Source: Erwinia aphidicola (GTDB lineage: Bacteria; Pseudomonadota; Gammaproteobacteria; Enterobacterales; Enterobacteriaceae). Taken from it: 64,000 nt of DNA. The position numbers were made by a program, and so were the translations under genes. Positions 20,575 through 31,911 of the stretch are shown here, piece after piece. A model generated the notes under the pieces. The model was not told where the DNA came from, made no database searches, and saw only the letters and a list, made by a program, of their open reading frames with translations. The stretch spans positions 186,001 through 250,000 of the forward strand of contig NZ_JACXBP010000002.1 of NCBI RefSeq assembly GCF_014773485.1. Direction: 5' to 3'. Position 1 is the first letter of the stretch; each line of letters opens with the position of its first letter.

Positions 20575-21471
20575 TTAATCGGGCTGGGTAAAAAGCTGAG
20601 AAAAATCTTTATTGCAGATACGCTGCACCGCCGGATGCTGGATCATCCGCTCGGCAAAAATAACATGATACTCTTCCATTACCGTATCAAGCCGCCCCAG
20701 TTCAACAATTCCCTCGTGCTGAAAACTCTCCTGCCCGTACAGCGTTGGCGCAACAAAAATCGCCCGGTTCGCCGCGCCAAAGGCTTTCATCAGGGCGGCA
20801 TCGTCAAACTCGCCGAGGATATCCACCTCCAGCCCCTGCGTTTGAAACCAGTTGAGCAGCTTGCGGCCGAGCATTGAACGCCGCCCGGGGATCAGCAGCT
20901 TGCGCGTGCTGAGGCAGTGCGGAAATGCCGTTTCCGGCAGCGGCGCGTGGCACCAGAAGCTGACGCTGCACTCGCCGAGTTTTACCGAGAACAGCCCTTC
21001 CTGCTGCGAGGAGTCGACCGGGCAGTCGGAGAGGATCATATCCAGCTTATGCTGGCTGAGCTGCTCCAGCAGCAGTTCATGGGTCGATTCAAAACAGCGC
21101 AGATGGATCGGCTCTTCCGCCACCACCGCCGTTTCCAGCACTTTACTCACCAGCCGCTTGGAGAGCGCATCCGCCACGCCCACGTCGAACAGCAGGTTAG
21201 CCTCCTTGCGGTAGTTGACGATATCCAGCATCTCATGGCTAAGCGTAAACATGCGGTCAGCATAGCGAAACACCAGCTGGCCCAGCTCCGACGGCACCAG
21301 CCCCCGCCCCTGGCGCTTGAACAGCTTACCCTGCAGGCGCTCTTCCAGCGTTTTTAGCTGGCCGGTGACGGTCTGCGAAGTGAGGTTGAGAACCTCCGCC
21401 GCGCCCGCCACCGAGCCGGTTTTACACACCTGCCAGAAATAGTAGAGGTGGTTGTAGTTCATCTGCGCCAT
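20575..21471 (-). CDS. nhaR: LysR-type activator of nhaA
   Basis: 298 residues, closely matching E. coli NhaR (NYNHLYYFW start, [37 protein letters not shown] end). N-terminal winged helix and C-terminal co-inducer domain. It senses sodium and activates nhaA. It lies 15 bp after nhaA in the same direction. Confidence 0.96.
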   Translation of the reverse strand: MAQMNYNHLYYFWQVCKTGSVAGAAEVLNLTSQTVTGQLKTLEERLQGKLFKRQGRGLVPSELGQLVFRYADRMFTLSHEMLDIVNYRKEANLLFDVGVADALSKRLVSKVLETAVVAEEPIHLRCFESTHELLLEQLSQHKLDMILSDCPVDSSQQEGLFSVKLGECSVSFWCHAPLPETAFPHCLSTRKLLIPGRRSMLGRKLLNWFQTQGLEVDILGEFDDAALMKAFGAANRAIFVAPTLYGQESFQHEGIVELGRLDTVMEEYHVIFAERMIQHPAVQRICNKDFSQLFTQPD

Positions 21472-21486
21472 AGCTGGGCCAAACCG

Positions 21487-22668
21487 TTAAGCGTGCTTCT
21501 GCGGGGCTGGGCGCAGTTTGAAGTAAAGCAGCACATAGCCCAGTACCGCCGACAGCACCGACCCGCTAAGGATGCCCAGCTTGGCCAGCGTCACCATCTC
21601 TTCATGTGCGGCGTCAAACGCCAGCGAGGCGATAAAGATCGACATGGTAAAGCCAATCCCACACAGCACACCCACCGCGGCAATATCCACCATCTTGGTA
21701 TTTTCCGGCAGCGCCGCAATTTTTAACTTCACCGACAGCCAGCAAATCAGCGTGATCCCCAGCGGCTTACCGACCAGCAGACCAAGGATAATCCCCAGCG
21801 GTACCATCGAGAACAGGCCGTCAATGGAGACGCCAGTCAGTGAAACACCGGCATTAGCAAAGGCGAACAGCGGCAGGATCAGCCAGCTGACCCACGGGTG
21901 CAAGCCGTGTTCCAGCTCGATAGAAGGTGAATGCCCATCCTGCTTTTTCAGCGGGATTAACAGCCCGACAATCACACCGGCCAGCGTAGCGTGCACACCC
22001 GACTTCAGCACCGCCACCCACAGCACCATGCCGACCAGCAGATATACCGAAGTTTTCCGCACGCCGCACAGGTTGAGTATCACCAGCACCGCGATCGACG
22101 CCGCCGCGACGCCGAGTGAGACCAGCGATAAATCGTGGGTATAGAAGAAGGCGATAATCACAATGGCGCCAAGGTCATCGATCACCGCCAGCGCCATCAG
22201 GAACATTTTCAGCGCCGGAGGTACGCGGCTGCCCAGCAGGGCGAGGATACCCAGCGCGAAAGCGATATCCGTCGCGGCCGGGATTGCCCAACCGTGGATC
22301 GCCAGCTCATCGCTGTGGTTCAGCGCCGCATAAATCAACCCTGGGGCTACCATGCCGCCCAGGGCGGCAATCAGCGGGAACATCGCTTTCTCACGCCCTT
22401 TCAGCGAGCCCATCAACAGCTCGCGCTTCACTTCCAGACCGATCATCAGGAAGAACAGCGCCATCAGGGCATCGTTGATCCACAGCAGCAGGTCTTTATT
22501 GATGTCCAGCGCGCCGAAGCGGAACTGCACCGGCATGGCCAGAATGGCCTGGTAAGCCTGCTGCGTGCTGGCGTTATTGGCGAGAAACATCGCCACTGCC
22601 GCAGCAACGATCAGCACCACGCCGCCGGTGGCGTCATTTTTTAACAGTTTTTTGAGAAAGAGGTTCAT
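21487..22668 (-). CDS. nhaA: Na+/H+ antiporter
   Basis: 393 residues from ATG at 22668 (GGAG site 6 nt upstream; protein begins [16 protein letters not shown]). About 12 membrane helices. The ion-binding aspartates are in [16 protein letters not shown], equivalent to D163/D164 of E. coli, and [10 protein letters not shown] holds D133. Expels sodium in exchange for protons, giving salt and alkaline tolerance. Co-transcribed with nhaR. Confidence 0.96.
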   Translation of the reverse strand: MNLFLKKLLKNDATGGVVLIVAAAVAMFLANNASTQQAYQAILAMPVQFRFGALDINKDLLLWINDALMALFFLMIGLEVKRELLMGSLKGREKAMFPLIAALGGMVAPGLIYAALNHSDELAIHGWAIPAATDIAFALGILALLGSRVPPALKMFLMALAVIDDLGAIVIIAFFYTHDLSLVSLGVAAASIAVLVILNLCGVRKTSVYLLVGMVLWVAVLKSGVHATLAGVIVGLLIPLKKQDGHSPSIELEHGLHPWVSWLILPLFAFANAGVSLTGVSIDGLFSMVPLGIILGLLVGKPLGITLICWLSVKLKIAALPENTKMVDIAAVGVLCGIGFTMSIFIASLAFDAAHEEMVTLAKLGILSGSVLSAVLGYVLLYFKLRPAPQKHA

Positions 22669-22793
22669 TACAGACTCCGCTGAATATCCAGATGTTGTCA
22701 ATCAGATAGCGGATAGCATACGCCGTTAAACCGCTCGAAAAAAACAGTTTATACAGCGCGAAAGGTTCGGTATTTACGAGGATTAAGGGGTAA

Positions 22794-22821
22794 GGGCCGA
22801 TCTTTTTATATCGATCGGCCC
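22794..22821. repeat. REP-like palindrome downstream of dnaJ
   Basis: GGGCCGATC (22794-22802) pairs with GATCGGCCC (22813-22821) around a T-rich loop, 13 bp beyond the dnaJ stop. It has no GTAG head and no T-run, so it is a variant of the dispersed family. Confidence 0.6.
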
Positions 22822-22834
22822 TGAGGCTGGCAGA

Positions 22835-23974
22835 TTAGCGGGTTAAATCGTCGAAGAATTTCTTCACGCCGTCGAAGAAACTTTTAGAACGCGGGCTGTT
22901 ATGTTCGCCGGAAGGACCGCCAAAGCTCTCTTCCAGTTCACGCAGCAGCGCTTTCTGTTTCTCGTTCAGGCTGACCGGGGTTTCGACCACCACGCGGCAC
23001 AGCAGGTCACCCTGAGCACCACCGCGCACCGATTTCACACCTTTACCACGCATGCGGAACAGCTTGCCGGTCTGCGTTTCCGCAGGCACCTTCAGCTTGA
23101 CGCGGCCATCAAGGGTCGGCACTTCAATTTCACCGCCCAGTGCGGCCATCACAAAGTTGATTGGCACTTCGCAATACAGGTTGTTCTCTTCACGTTCGAA
23201 GATGTTGTGCTTACGCACCTGCACCTGAACGTAGAGATCGCCCGCTGGCGCACCCTGCTCACCCGCTTCGCCTTCGCCGGTCAGCCGGATGCGGTCACCG
23301 GTATCAACACCGGCCGGGATTTTCACCGACAGGGTTTTCGACTTCTCAACCCGGCCATGACCGTGGCAGGCGTTGCACGGATCTTTAATCACCGAACCGC
23401 GACCGTGACAGGTTGGACACGCCTGCTGAACGGTAAAGAAGCCCTGGCGCATCTGCACCTGGCCTGCCCCGTGACAGGTCTGGCAGGTTTGCGGCTTCGT
23501 CCCCGCTTTCGCGCCGCTACCGTGGCAAACGTCACACTCTTCCAGGGTTGGAATGCGGATCTCTTTGGTCACGCCGCGTACCGCTTCTTCCAGCGACAGC
23601 TCCATGTTGTAGCGTAAATCAGCACCGCGAGCGGCGCGCTGCTGACGGCGGCCTCCGCCAAAGATATCGCCGAATACGTCGCCAAAGATATCGCTGAAGT
23701 CAGCACCGCCGCCGCCGCCAAAGCCGCCGCCGTAGCCACCGCCACCACCCTGTTCAAAGGCTGCATGGCCGTACTGATCGTAAGCCGCACGTTTCTGCGC
23801 ATCGGTCAGAATTTCGTAGGCTTCTTTTACCTCTTTAAACTGCTCTTCGGCACCTTCGCCCTGGTTGCGGTCAGGGTGGAATTTCATTGCCAGGCGTTTG
23901 TAAGCCTTTTTGATCTCACGCTCATCCGCAGATTTGGATACGCCTAAAACCTCGTAATAGTCTCTTTTCGCCAT
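22835..23974 (-). CDS. dnaJ: Hsp40 co-chaperone
   Basis: 379 residues from ATG at 23974 ([12 protein letters not shown]). J domain with HPD in MKFHPDRN, a glycine/phenylalanine-rich linker (residues about 76-105), four CxxCxGxG zinc motifs ([32 protein letters not shown]) and the C-terminal substrate domains. It delivers unfolded proteins to DnaK and stimulates its ATPase. 108 bp after dnaK in the same operon. Confidence 0.97.
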   Translation of the reverse strand: MAKRDYYEVLGVSKSADEREIKKAYKRLAMKFHPDRNQGEGAEEQFKEVKEAYEILTDAQKRAAYDQYGHAAFEQGGGGGYGGGFGGGGGADFSDIFGDVFGDIFGGGRRQQRAARGADLRYNMELSLEEAVRGVTKEIRIPTLEECDVCHGSGAKAGTKPQTCQTCHGAGQVQMRQGFFTVQQACPTCHGRGSVIKDPCNACHGHGRVEKSKTLSVKIPAGVDTGDRIRLTGEGEAGEQGAPAGDLYVQVQVRKHNIFEREENNLYCEVPINFVMAALGGEIEVPTLDGRVKLKVPAETQTGKLFRMRGKGVKSVRGGAQGDLLCRVVVETPVSLNEKQKALLRELEESFGGPSGEHNSPRSKSFFDGVKKFFDDLTR

Positions 23975-24002
23975 TGTTGTTGTTCCTGCCCTTAACATGC
24001 GT

Positions 24003-24064
24003 GCACGGGCGTAGGATTTCTCCGACGCCCGTGCTGGTTATCATCGGTGGCAATGACTGCCACC
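24003..24064 (-). repeat. Two hairpins in the dnaK-dnaJ gap
   Basis: GCACGGGCGT (24003-24012) pairs perfectly with ACGCCCGTGC (24025-24034), and GGTGGCA (24046-24052) with TGCCACC (24058-24064). There is no T-run, so these are more likely mRNA-stabilising or partial-termination structures that set the DnaK:DnaJ ratio than a full terminator. Confidence 0.6.
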
Positions 24065-24082
24065 GTGCCCGCTCAAGGGCGA

Positions 24083-25996
24083 TTATTTTTTGTTGTCTTT
24101 CACTTCTTCGAATTCAGCGTCGACAACATCATCGTCTTTCTTCGCACCGTCGGTGGCATCAGCTGCGCCGCCAGCGGCCTGCTGCTGCTGGGCGAACTCC
24201 ATCAGCTTGCCGGACACTTCCATCAGAGCCTGCATTTTGGCTTCGATTTCCGCTTTATCCTCGCCTTTCAGCGCGGTGTTCAGCTCAGCCAGTGCGGCTT
24301 CGATTGGCGCTTTGTCGTCTGCTGGCAGTTTGTCGCCCGCTTCGTCCAGCTGCTTACGCGTGCTGTGCGAGACCTGGTCACCCTGGTTACGGGTCTGCAC
24401 CAGCTCTTCGAACTTACGGTCAGACTCAGCGTTAGCTTCGGCATCACGCACCATTTTTTCGATCTCTTCGTCATTCAGACCGGAAGAGGCTTTGATGGTG
24501 ATCTTCTGCTCTTTACCGCTATTTTTGTCTTTCGCAGACACGTGCAGAATACCGTCAGCATCGATGTCGAAGGTCACTTCGATCTGTGGCATACCGCGCG
24601 GCGCCGCCTGAATACCGTCGAGGTTGAACTGGCCCAGCGATTTGTTATCCGCTGCACGCTTACGCTCACCCTGCACCACGTGAATGGTTACCGCAGACTG
24701 GTTGTCTTCAGCGGTAGAGAACACCTGGCTGTGCTTGGTTGGGATGGTGGTGTTCTTAGCGATCAGTGAAGTCATCACGCCGCCCATGGTTTCGATACCC
24801 AGCGACAGCGGGGTAACGTCCAGCAGCAGAACGTCTTTCACTTCACCGGCCAGCACGCCGCCCTGAACCGCAGCACCTACAGCAACCGCTTCGTCCGGGT
24901 TAACGTCTTTACGTGGCTCTTTACCAAAGAACTCAGCAACCTTCGCCTGCACCATTGGCATACGCGTCTGACCACCGACCAGGATCACGTCGTTGATGTC
25001 AGAAACCGACAGGCCAGCATCCTGCAGAGCCACTTTCAGCGGCTCGATAGAGCGTGCAACCAGGTCTTCTACCAGTGATTCCAGCTTCGCACGGGTCACT
25101 TTAATGTTCAGGTGCTTAGGACCTGTTGCATCAGCGGTGATGTACGGCAGGTTCACGTCGGTCTGCTGTGCAGAAGAGAGCTCAATTTTCGCTTTCTCTG
25201 CGGCTTCTTTCAGACGCTGCATTGCCAGCGGATCGTTGTGCAGATCGATGCCCTGATCTTTCTTAAATTCAGCCACCAGATAGTTGATCATACGGCTGTC
25301 GAAGTCTTCACCACCCAGGTGGGTATCACCGTTGGTTGCCAGAACTTCGAAGGTTTTTTCGCCGTCAACTTCGTCGATTTCGATAATAGAGATATCGAAA
25401 GTACCACCACCCAGGTCATATACCGCGATAGTGCGGTTGCCCTGACCTTTATCCAGACCGTAGGCCAGTGCCGCAGCGGTTGGTTCGTTGATGATACGTT
25501 TTACTTCCAGACCGGCGATACGACCGGCATCTTTCGTTGCCTGACGCTGCGCATCGTTGAAGTAAGCCGGTACAGTGATAACCGCTTCAGTCACTGGCTC
25601 GCCCAGGTAATCTTCCGCCGTTTTCTTCATTTTCTTCAGCACTTCAGCAGAGATCTGCGGAGGTGCAACACGCTGGCCTTTCACGTCAAGCCATGCGTCG
25701 CCATTATCAGCGCCGACGATTTTGAACGGCATGATTTTAATATCACGCTGTACTTCTTCGTCCTGGAAGCGACGGCCAATCAGGCGCTTAATCGCAAACA
25801 GGGTATTCTGCGGGTTAGTCACCGCCTGACGTTTAGCTGGCTGACCGACCAGTGTTTCACCATCCTGAGTGTAAGCGATGATCGATGGCGTAGTGCGATC
25901 GCCTTCTGCATTCTCCAGTACACGCGCTTTGCCGCCATCCATGATAGCTACACAAGAGTTAGTTGTGCCCAGGTCAATACCAATAATCTTACCCAT
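24083..25996 (-). CDS. dnaK: Hsp70 chaperone
   Basis: 637 residues from ATG at 25996 ([14 protein letters not shown]). The actin-like ATPase domain covers residues 1-383 (phosphate loops GIDLGTTNS and YDLGGGTFD), then the linker [11 protein letters not shown], the substrate-binding domain and a C-terminal lid ending [16 protein letters not shown]. Main protein-folding and heat-shock chaperone. A sigma-32-type promoter lies upstream. Confidence 0.98.
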   Translation of the reverse strand: MGKIIGIDLGTTNSCVAIMDGGKARVLENAEGDRTTPSIIAYTQDGETLVGQPAKRQAVTNPQNTLFAIKRLIGRRFQDEEVQRDIKIMPFKIVGADNGDAWLDVKGQRVAPPQISAEVLKKMKKTAEDYLGEPVTEAVITVPAYFNDAQRQATKDAGRIAGLEVKRIINEPTAAALAYGLDKGQGNRTIAVYDLGGGTFDISIIEIDEVDGEKTFEVLATNGDTHLGGEDFDSRMINYLVAEFKKDQGIDLHNDPLAMQRLKEAAEKAKIELSSAQQTDVNLPYITADATGPKHLNIKVTRAKLESLVEDLVARSIEPLKVALQDAGLSVSDINDVILVGGQTRMPMVQAKVAEFFGKEPRKDVNPDEAVAVGAAVQGGVLAGEVKDVLLLDVTPLSLGIETMGGVMTSLIAKNTTIPTKHSQVFSTAEDNQSAVTIHVVQGERKRAADNKSLGQFNLDGIQAAPRGMPQIEVTFDIDADGILHVSAKDKNSGKEQKITIKASSGLNDEEIEKMVRDAEANAESDRKFEELVQTRNQGDQVSHSTRKQLDEAGDKLPADDKAPIEAALAELNTALKGEDKAEIEAKMQALMEVSGKLMEFAQQQQAAGGAADATDGAKKDDDVVDAEFEEVKDNKK

Positions 25997-26043
25997 TGAA
26001 ACGTCTCCCACTTAAATTCATGTCAAATCAGGTTATGAACCAA

Positions 26044-26071
26044 TAAATGCGGGCATTTTTTACAGTTTCAA
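26044..26071 (-). promoter_or_regulatory. Sigma-32 (heat-shock) promoter of dnaKJ
   Basis: On the minus strand GTTGAAAC (-35) is followed after about 12 bp by CCCGCATTTA (-10), close to the sigma-32 consensus CTTGAAA with CCCCATNT. It lies about 50 bp before the dnaK ATG. Confidence 0.75.
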
Positions 26072-26181
26072 CTGCTCGCCCTGCGCTTTTTTTCCAGGTC
26101 CGTAGCCTCGGATGCCAAATAAGATGGGGCCGCGCAGCGCGGCATCAAGGGGGGAAGGTAAAAAAATTTTCACTTTGCCGC

Positions 26182-26216
26182 AAAAAAGTGGGCCAGCTGA
26201 AGCTGACCCACTTTTT
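26182..26216. terminator. Bidirectional terminator downstream of the MHS transporter gene
   Basis: AAAAAAGTGGG (26182-26192) pairs with CCCACTTTTT (26207-26216), with an additional inner pairing AGCT. The T-run on each strand allows termination both ways. On the minus strand it lies 17 bp after the transporter stop codon and before the dnaK promoter. Confidence 0.85.
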
Positions 26217-26232
26217 GACGCGATTGGGAGAG

Positions 26233-27537
26233 TTACTGAATACTGACCTGTTTTAACAGCGATTGTCTGCCGGCATCGCGCTGCAGCCAGCAGCCGACCA
26301 GCACGCCAATCAGCGCCAGCAGCAGAACGTAGTATGCCGGGGCCATTGGCGTCAGCTTCATCACCAGCGTCAGCGCGATCGGCGTCAGGCCGCCAAAAAT
26401 GGCGTAGGCGATATTGTAAGAGAAGGAGATGCCGGTAAACCGCACCTCTGCCGGAAAGGCGCGCACCATCACAAAGGGCACCACGCCCACCACGCCAACG
26501 CACAGCCCGGCCAGCGCATAGGCGCTAAACAGATAAGCCGGTGCCGTGGCCGCGACGTGGAAAAAGGTATAGCTGGTCGCGGCCATCAGCACACTGCCGA
26601 CAATCAGCGTTACGCCGGCCCCAATGCGATCGACCAGCGCCCCGGCAATGATGCAGCCAAAGATCAGCATCACGGTGGCAACGCTGTTGGCCTGCAGCGT
26701 CAGCGCCGCGGGCAGGCCGTGCAGTTTCTGCAGCAGCGCGGGGGCCATCAGCAATACCACCACAATACAGGCCGACAGTAGCCACGTGAGCAGCATCGAG
26801 ACCACCACGCCATGCGTGTGGCGCAGCACCACCGTTTTCAACGGCAGCTCGCTCGACAGCGCTTTGCGCTGCTGCATCCGGGTAAACACCGGCGTTTCAT
26901 GCAGCCAGCGGCGCAGATACATCGCCAGCAGTCCAAACCCGCCGCCCAGCAGGAATGGGATGCGCCAGCCGGTATCATGGATGCTTTGCTGGCTCATGGT
27001 CGTGGTAATCAGCGTTGCCACCAGCGAACCCAGTAAGATGCCGAAGGTCAGCCCGGCGGTCAGCGTGCCGCAGGCGAAGCCGATGCGTTTTTCCGGCACG
27101 TGTTCGGCAACGAATACCCAGGCGCCCGGCACTTCTCCGCCTATCGCCGCCCCCTGCAATACGCGCAGCAGCAGCAGTAACAGCGGTGCAGTAATGCCAA
27201 TAGCGTCATAAGTCGGCAGCAGGCCCATGGCCAGCGTCGGCAGGGCCATCAGTAAAATGCTCAGGCTGAACATCTTCTTGCGCCCTTTACTGTCGCCAAA
27301 ATGCGCCATGATAAGCCCGCCCAGCGGGCGCGCCAGATAACCGGCGGCAAAGATGCCAAAGGTTTGCAGCTGGCGCAGCCACTCGGGAATATCCGCGGGG
27401 AAGAACAGCTCGCCGATGACCGCAGCGAAGAAGACGAAGATGATAAAGTCGTAGAACTCCAGCGCGCCACCAAGGGCAGCCAGCGCCAGAGTTTTGTAAT
27501 CCTGTCGGTTAAGACGGCGTGCGTGATCGGTCTGCAT
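26233..27537 (-). CDS. MFS transporter, metabolite:H+ symporter (MHS) family
   Basis: 434 residues with about 12 membrane helices. Family marks include ALGGALEFYDFIIFVFF at the first helix, the loop HFGDSKGRKKMF between helices 2 and 3, and RVLQGAAIGGEVPGA in helix 4. MHS members import organic acids, betaine or shikimate; the substrate here is not evident. The gene occupies the mog-dnaK gap, where E. coli carries satP (yaaH) and other genes. It has its own terminator and no strong ribosome-binding site before its ATG. Confidence 0.85.
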   Translation of the reverse strand: MQTDHARRLNRQDYKTLALAALGGALEFYDFIIFVFFAAVIGELFFPADIPEWLRQLQTFGIFAAGYLARPLGGLIMAHFGDSKGRKKMFSLSILLMALPTLAMGLLPTYDAIGITAPLLLLLLRVLQGAAIGGEVPGAWVFVAEHVPEKRIGFACGTLTAGLTFGILLGSLVATLITTTMSQQSIHDTGWRIPFLLGGGFGLLAMYLRRWLHETPVFTRMQQRKALSSELPLKTVVLRHTHGVVVSMLLTWLLSACIVVVLLMAPALLQKLHGLPAALTLQANSVATVMLIFGCIIAGALVDRIGAGVTLIVGSVLMAATSYTFFHVAATAPAYLFSAYALAGLCVGVVGVVPFVMVRAFPAEVRFTGISFSYNIAYAIFGGLTPIALTLVMKLTPMAPAYYVLLLALIGVLVGCWLQRDAGRQSLLKQVSIQ

Positions 27538-27664
27538 ATGTTGTCAGAATGGCCCAGAGTCAGAAGAAAACAGTATCGTTGCCGCTGTAAAGCTGAGCTT
27601 ACTATACCGTCAATTTTCTGCCACAGCAGCGAGCACTGGATCTTATGCCTGAAAAAATGAATTT

Positions 27665-28252
27665 TTAGCTATTTGTCTCGCGTCGGGCGCTTTTCGGGCG
27701 AAATGCTGCTACCACCTGCGGGTCCGTCTCGATATATGGCCCTTCCAGCAGCTGGATGCAGTAAGGCACGCTGGCAAAAATTCCGTGGACCAGGCTATTA
27801 CCCTGCTCATCTTTCAATCCTTCCAGCGTCTCGGTAATTGACTTCGGCTGGCCCGGCAGGTTGATGACCAGCGACTGCTTGCGGATCACGCCAACCTGAC
27901 GCGACAGGATGGCGGTCGGGACAAAGTTCAGGCTAATCTGGCGCATCTGCTCGCCAAAGCCCGGCATTTCACGGTCGGCAATCGCCAGCGTCGCGTCCGG
28001 CGTCACATCGCGCCGCGCCGGGCCGGTGCCGCCGGTGGTGAGCACCAGATGACAGAACAGCTCATCGACCAGTTCACAGATCGCCTGCTCAATCATCGGC
28101 TGCTCATCGGGCACCAGACGTTTTTCAATTTCAAACGATGTGGTCAGCGCCTTCCCCAGCCACGCTTCCAGCGCCGGTAAGCCCTGATCCTGATAGATGC
28201 CATTAGCGGCACGATCGGAAACGGAGATCAGGCCAATGCGTAGTGTATTCAT
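27665..28252 (-). CDS. mog: Molybdopterin adenylyltransferase
   Basis: 195 residues from ATG at 28252, the same length as E. coli Mog; an upstream in-frame ATG at 28288 would add 12 non-conserved residues. Activates molybdopterin with ATP before molybdate insertion. Motifs are ISVSDRAANG at the start, LTTGGTGPARRDVTPDAT and LPGQPKS. The ribosome-binding site is weak. Confidence 0.96.
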   Translation of the reverse strand: MNTLRIGLISVSDRAANGIYQDQGLPALEAWLGKALTTSFEIEKRLVPDEQPMIEQAICELVDELFCHLVLTTGGTGPARRDVTPDATLAIADREMPGFGEQMRQISLNFVPTAILSRQVGVIRKQSLVINLPGQPKSITETLEGLKDEQGNSLVHGIFASVPYCIQLLEGPYIETDPQVVAAFRPKSARRETNS

Positions 28253-28418
28253 AGGTTTTTGCCGTGAGATAAAGGGAGATTGAGGCAAGGATAAACCATA
28301 GCAAAGCAGGATGTATAGCGAGGGGGGAGAGATTAGAATTCAGGAATAGCCAAAACAATGGGAACTGTAGCAAGGCGGCAAATGCGCTCACCCCGCTACA
28401 GTTTAAGACTGCAGGCTA

Positions 28419-29372
28419 TTACAGCAGTTCAGCAATCATCTTATCGAGCTTGCCCTGGTCGATGGCAAAGTTACGGATGCCTTCAGCCAGTTTCTGGACC
28501 GCCATTGGGTCCTGGTTGTGCTGCCACAGGAACTCGGACTCTGTCATTTTAGCCGGGCGCGCTTTCACTTCGCCCTGGTAAGAGAGCTTACGCTCCAGAG
28601 TGCCTTCGGTTTCAGACAGCTCTTTCAGCAGGCCCGGAGAGATGGTCAGGCGGTCGCAGCCGGCCAGTTCGATGATTTCGCCCACGTTACGGAAGCTGGC
28701 GCCCATCACCACGGTCTCGTAACCGTGCTGCTTGTAGTATTCGTAGATTTCAGTCACGGAAATCACGCCTGGATCTTCGTTCGGTGCGTACTCTTTCTTA
28801 TCGGTGTTCGCTTTGTACCAGTCGAGGATACGGCCAACAAACGGGGAGATCAGGAACACGCCAGCTTCAGCACAAGCACGCGCCTGAGCGAAGGAGAACA
28901 GCAGCGTCAGGTTACAGTTGATGCCCTCTTTTTCCAGCTGCTCAGCGGCACGGATGCCCTGCCAGGTGGAAGCCAGCTTGATCAGGATGCGGTCATTGCT
29001 GATGCCGGCATCGTTATACAGTTTGATCAGGCTATGCGCTTTAGCGATGCTGCCTTCGGTGTCGTAAGAGAGGCGCGCATCAACTTCGGTAGAGATACGG
29101 CCAGGGACCAGCTTGAGGATTTCCAGACCGATGTTCACAGCCAGCTTGTCGGCAGCGTAGGAGATCTGCTCTTCTTTGTCACTGGTCTGCTCACGCGCCC
29201 AGCTCACCGCTTCGTCGATCAGCTTACGGTATTCCGGGATCTGTGCAGCGCTGAGGATCAGAGAAGGGTTAGTGGTGGCATCCTGAGGTTTGTAGAGTTT
29301 CATCGCCGCAATGTCGCCGGTATCAGCAACAACGGTAGTGAGTTGACGCAGGGAAGATAATTTGTCCGTCAT
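28419..29372 (-). CDS. talB: Transaldolase B
   Basis: 317 residues from ATG at 29372 ([12 protein letters not shown]), equal to E. coli TalB. Non-oxidative pentose phosphate pathway: moves dihydroxyacetone units between sugar phosphates. The Schiff-base lysine is in [11 protein letters not shown] and the family signature ATTNPSL is near residue 32. Divergent from yaaA across a 291-bp gap without another gene. Confidence 0.98.
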   Translation of the reverse strand: MTDKLSSLRQLTTVVADTGDIAAMKLYKPQDATTNPSLILSAAQIPEYRKLIDEAVSWAREQTSDKEEQISYAADKLAVNIGLEILKLVPGRISTEVDARLSYDTEGSIAKAHSLIKLYNDAGISNDRILIKLASTWQGIRAAEQLEKEGINCNLTLLFSFAQARACAEAGVFLISPFVGRILDWYKANTDKKEYAPNEDPGVISVTEIYEYYKQHGYETVVMGASFRNVGEIIELAGCDRLTISPGLLKELSETEGTLERKLSYQGEVKARPAKMTESEFLWQHNQDPMAVQKLAEGIRNFAIDQGKLDKMIAELL

Positions 29373-29663
29373 AGTTGTCATTCTCATCAAAGTTGATTTG
29401 TCAGGGTGTTGAAAATGTCTGTCCCGGATGATAGCACGCGCACCCCGCCATGCAAGCAGTGCCGTTCCCCGTAACACAGCAGGAGAATGCCAGCGCACAA
29501 AATCACATTTTCCCCTGCATTCTCTGCGGGCAACAACGGCCAGATTCGGTGATAAACCTTCACCAATAGCAGCGATTCGTCACGCGAAGGCGCTTTTTTG
29601 CTAACATAGCTGCACACTGTTATCCGAAACCAGAGCGACTAAAAATTTTAAAAGGACGCGCGC

Positions 29664-30440
29664 ATGTTGATGGTAATTTCTCCGGCCAAAACGCTGGATT
29701 TTGAAAGTCCGCTGGCGACCAAACGCTACACTCAGCCCGTGCTGCTGGATGAGTCACAAAAGCTGATTAACGTCGCCCGTAAGCTCTCCCCTGCCGATAT
29801 CGGTTCGCTGATGCATATCAGCGATAAACTGGCCGTACTGAATGCCGAGCGCTTCAACGACTGGCAGCCGGATTTCACCCCGGACAACGCCCGCCAGGCG
29901 ATCCTCGCGTTTAAAGGCGATGTCTATACCGGCCTGCAGGCCGAAACCTTCAGCGAGAAGCAGTTCGATTTTGCCCAGCAGCATCTGCGCATGCTCTCCG
30001 GCTTATACGGCCTGCTGCGCCCGCTCGACCTGATGATGCCGTACCGCCTGGAAATGGGGATTAAACTGGCGAATCCGGTCGGTAAGGATCTCTACAGCTT
30101 CTGGGGTGACAAGCTTACTGAAGCGCTGAACGCTGCGCTGGCGGAACAGGGCGATAACGTGCTGATTAATCTTGCCTCGGATGAGTATTTCAAAGCGGTG
30201 AAGCCGAAACTGCTGAACGGCGAGATTATCAAACCGGTATTTTTAGATGAGAAGAACGGCAAATTTAAGGTGATCAGCTTCTACGCCAAGAAAGCGCGTG
30301 GCCTGATGAGCCGCTATATCATTGAGAATAAACTGAGTAAACCGGCACAGCTGAAGACGTTCGATGTCGATGGCTACTTCTTTGATGCGGATGCCAGCAA
30401 GGGCAACGAGCTGGTGTTTAAACGTCACGAAGCCGTTTGA
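29664..30440 (+). CDS. yaaA: Peroxide stress protein YaaA (DUF328)
   Basis: 258 residues, the same length as E. coli YaaA, with [12 protein letters not shown] at the start and the conserved [29 protein letters not shown] and FDVDGYFFD segments. In E. coli it limits free iron and DNA damage during hydrogen peroxide stress. Stands alone between talB and the thr operon. AAAGGA precedes the ATG. Confidence 0.96.
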   Translation: MLMVISPAKTLDFESPLATKRYTQPVLLDESQKLINVARKLSPADIGSLMHISDKLAVLNAERFNDWQPDFTPDNARQAILAFKGDVYTGLQAETFSEKQFDFAQQHLRMLSGLYGLLRPLDLMMPYRLEMGIKLANPVGKDLYSFWGDKLTEALNAALAEQGDNVLINLASDEYFKAVKPKLLNGEIIKPVFLDEKNGKFKVISFYAKKARGLMSRYIIENKLSKPAQLKTFDVDGYFFDADASKGNELVFKRHEAV

Positions 30441-30583
30441 GCGCAGGGGCGCCCCTGAGGGTTCCCCAGAAATGACTGCTATTGCTAAACGTCTGTTAAC
30501 CGGTCTGAGCTCATCCCCCCGTTAGCATCGTGCTGGCTGCGGGTTTTAAACCGCTACGCTGAAGCTTTGGGTGCCAGGAGGGA

Positions 30584-30609
30584 GGGCTGACCGCAATAAG
30601 GGCCAGCCC
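30584..30609. repeat. Degenerate REP-like palindrome between yaaA and thrC
   Basis: GGGCTGACC (30584-30592) pairs with GGCCAGCCC (30601-30609) with one mismatch, 12 bp past the thrC stop. It is a decayed member of the dispersed family. No T-run is attached, and no clear thr operon terminator was found in this gap. Confidence 0.5.
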
Positions 30610-30621
30610 CTGTGCATCAGG

Positions 30622-31908
30622 TTACTTTTTCAGTAAAAAAGCACGCAGATCGGCAAAGTCCGCTTTCATATTATGCGACAGCAGTTCCATGTCGGCGCGT
30701 TCGGCCAGGGCTTCCGGCAGCGGCAGCTGCTGCTCGAGGATCGCTTCCACGCTCTCCTTAAACTTCGCCGGATGCGCGGTGCCGAGGAACAGACCGAACT
30801 CCCCTTCCTGCAGCTGATCGCGCAGCAGGCGGTAAGCGATCGCCGCGTGTGGCTCAGACAGGTAACCGATATCCGCCAGCTCGCGCATGGTGGCTTTGGT
30901 TGTCTCATCACTGACAGCACCGTAGCCAAGATCCTGCAAGCGCCAGGTTTTGCGGCGGAAAATCTCTTCCACGCGCGGCCAGTTGTTTGGCTGCGACACA
31001 TCCATCGCGTTCGACAGCGTGGCAACCGTCACGTTTGGCGTCCACTCACCCTTTTCCAGGAAGCGCGGCACGGTATCGTTGGCATTGGTGGCGGCGATAA
31101 AGCGCTTCACCGGCAGGCCGAGCGATTTCGCCAGCAGGCCCGCGGTCAGGTCGCCGAAGTTACCGCTTGGCACTGAGATGACCAGCTGATTACGCTTCTC
31201 CTGCGGCAGCTGTGCGACCGCCTCGAAGTAGTAGCAGATCTGCGCCAGCAGGCGGCTGATGTTGATCGAATTCGCCGAGTTCAGGCCAATGGCTTTTTTC
31301 AGCGCTTCATCGTCAAACGCCTGTTTCACCAGGGCCTGGCAGGCATCAAAATCGCCGTCGATGGCAATCGTTTCAATATTGCCACCGAGGGTGCAGAACA
31401 GCTTCTCCTGCAGCGGGCTGATTTTGCCCTGCGGGTAGAGGATCACCACGCGCACGTTATCCATGCCGTAGAAGGCATGGGCAACCGCTGCACCGGTGTC
31501 GCCGGAGGTGGCGGTCAGAATGGTGATCTGCTCATCGGCATCGCTAACGTAGGCGAGCATCTGCGCCATAAAGCGGCCGCCGAAGTCTTTAAATGCCAGC
31601 GTCGGGCCGTGGAACAGCTCCAGCGCCGAGATATCCTCAGTCACTTTCACCACCGGAGCCGGGAAGGTAAACGCCGTTTTCAGGCGCTCGTTCAGCTGGT
31701 GCGGGGCAATTTCATCGCCGATAAAAGCCGAGAGGATTTTGCTGCTGCGGGTCACGAAATCCATCTCGAGCATCTCATCGATGTCGGTCAGTTCGAACTC
31801 AGGCAGCTCCAGTGGAAAGAACAGGCCCTGCTGTGTGCCCAGCCCCTGCTTCACCGCTTGTGCGAAGCTCACCTGCTCGTTGTGATCCTTAAGATTGTAC
31901 AGTTTCAT
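30622..31908 (-). CDS. thrC: Threonine synthase
   Basis: 428 residues, as in E. coli. PLP enzyme that converts O-phosphohomoserine to threonine. The PLP lysine lies in HGPTLAFKDFGGRF near residue 107 and the phosphate loop in PSGNFGDLTAG. Third structural gene of the operon, 3 bp after thrB. Confidence 0.98.
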   Translation of the reverse strand: MKLYNLKDHNEQVSFAQAVKQGLGTQQGLFFPLELPEFELTDIDEMLEMDFVTRSSKILSAFIGDEIAPHQLNERLKTAFTFPAPVVKVTEDISALELFHGPTLAFKDFGGRFMAQMLAYVSDADEQITILTATSGDTGAAVAHAFYGMDNVRVVILYPQGKISPLQEKLFCTLGGNIETIAIDGDFDACQALVKQAFDDEALKKAIGLNSANSINISRLLAQICYYFEAVAQLPQEKRNQLVISVPSGNFGDLTAGLLAKSLGLPVKRFIAATNANDTVPRFLEKGEWTPNVTVATLSNAMDVSQPNNWPRVEEIFRRKTWRLQDLGYGAVSDETTKATMRELADIGYLSEPHAAIAYRLLRDQLQEGEFGLFLGTAHPAKFKESVEAILEQQLPLPEALAERADMELLSHNMKADFADLRAFLLKK

Positions 31909-31911
31909 GCG

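Noticed and set aside
28253-28288. Longer Mog starting at 28288
   Set aside because: The extra residues are not conserved and the start at 28252 gives exactly the E. coli length.
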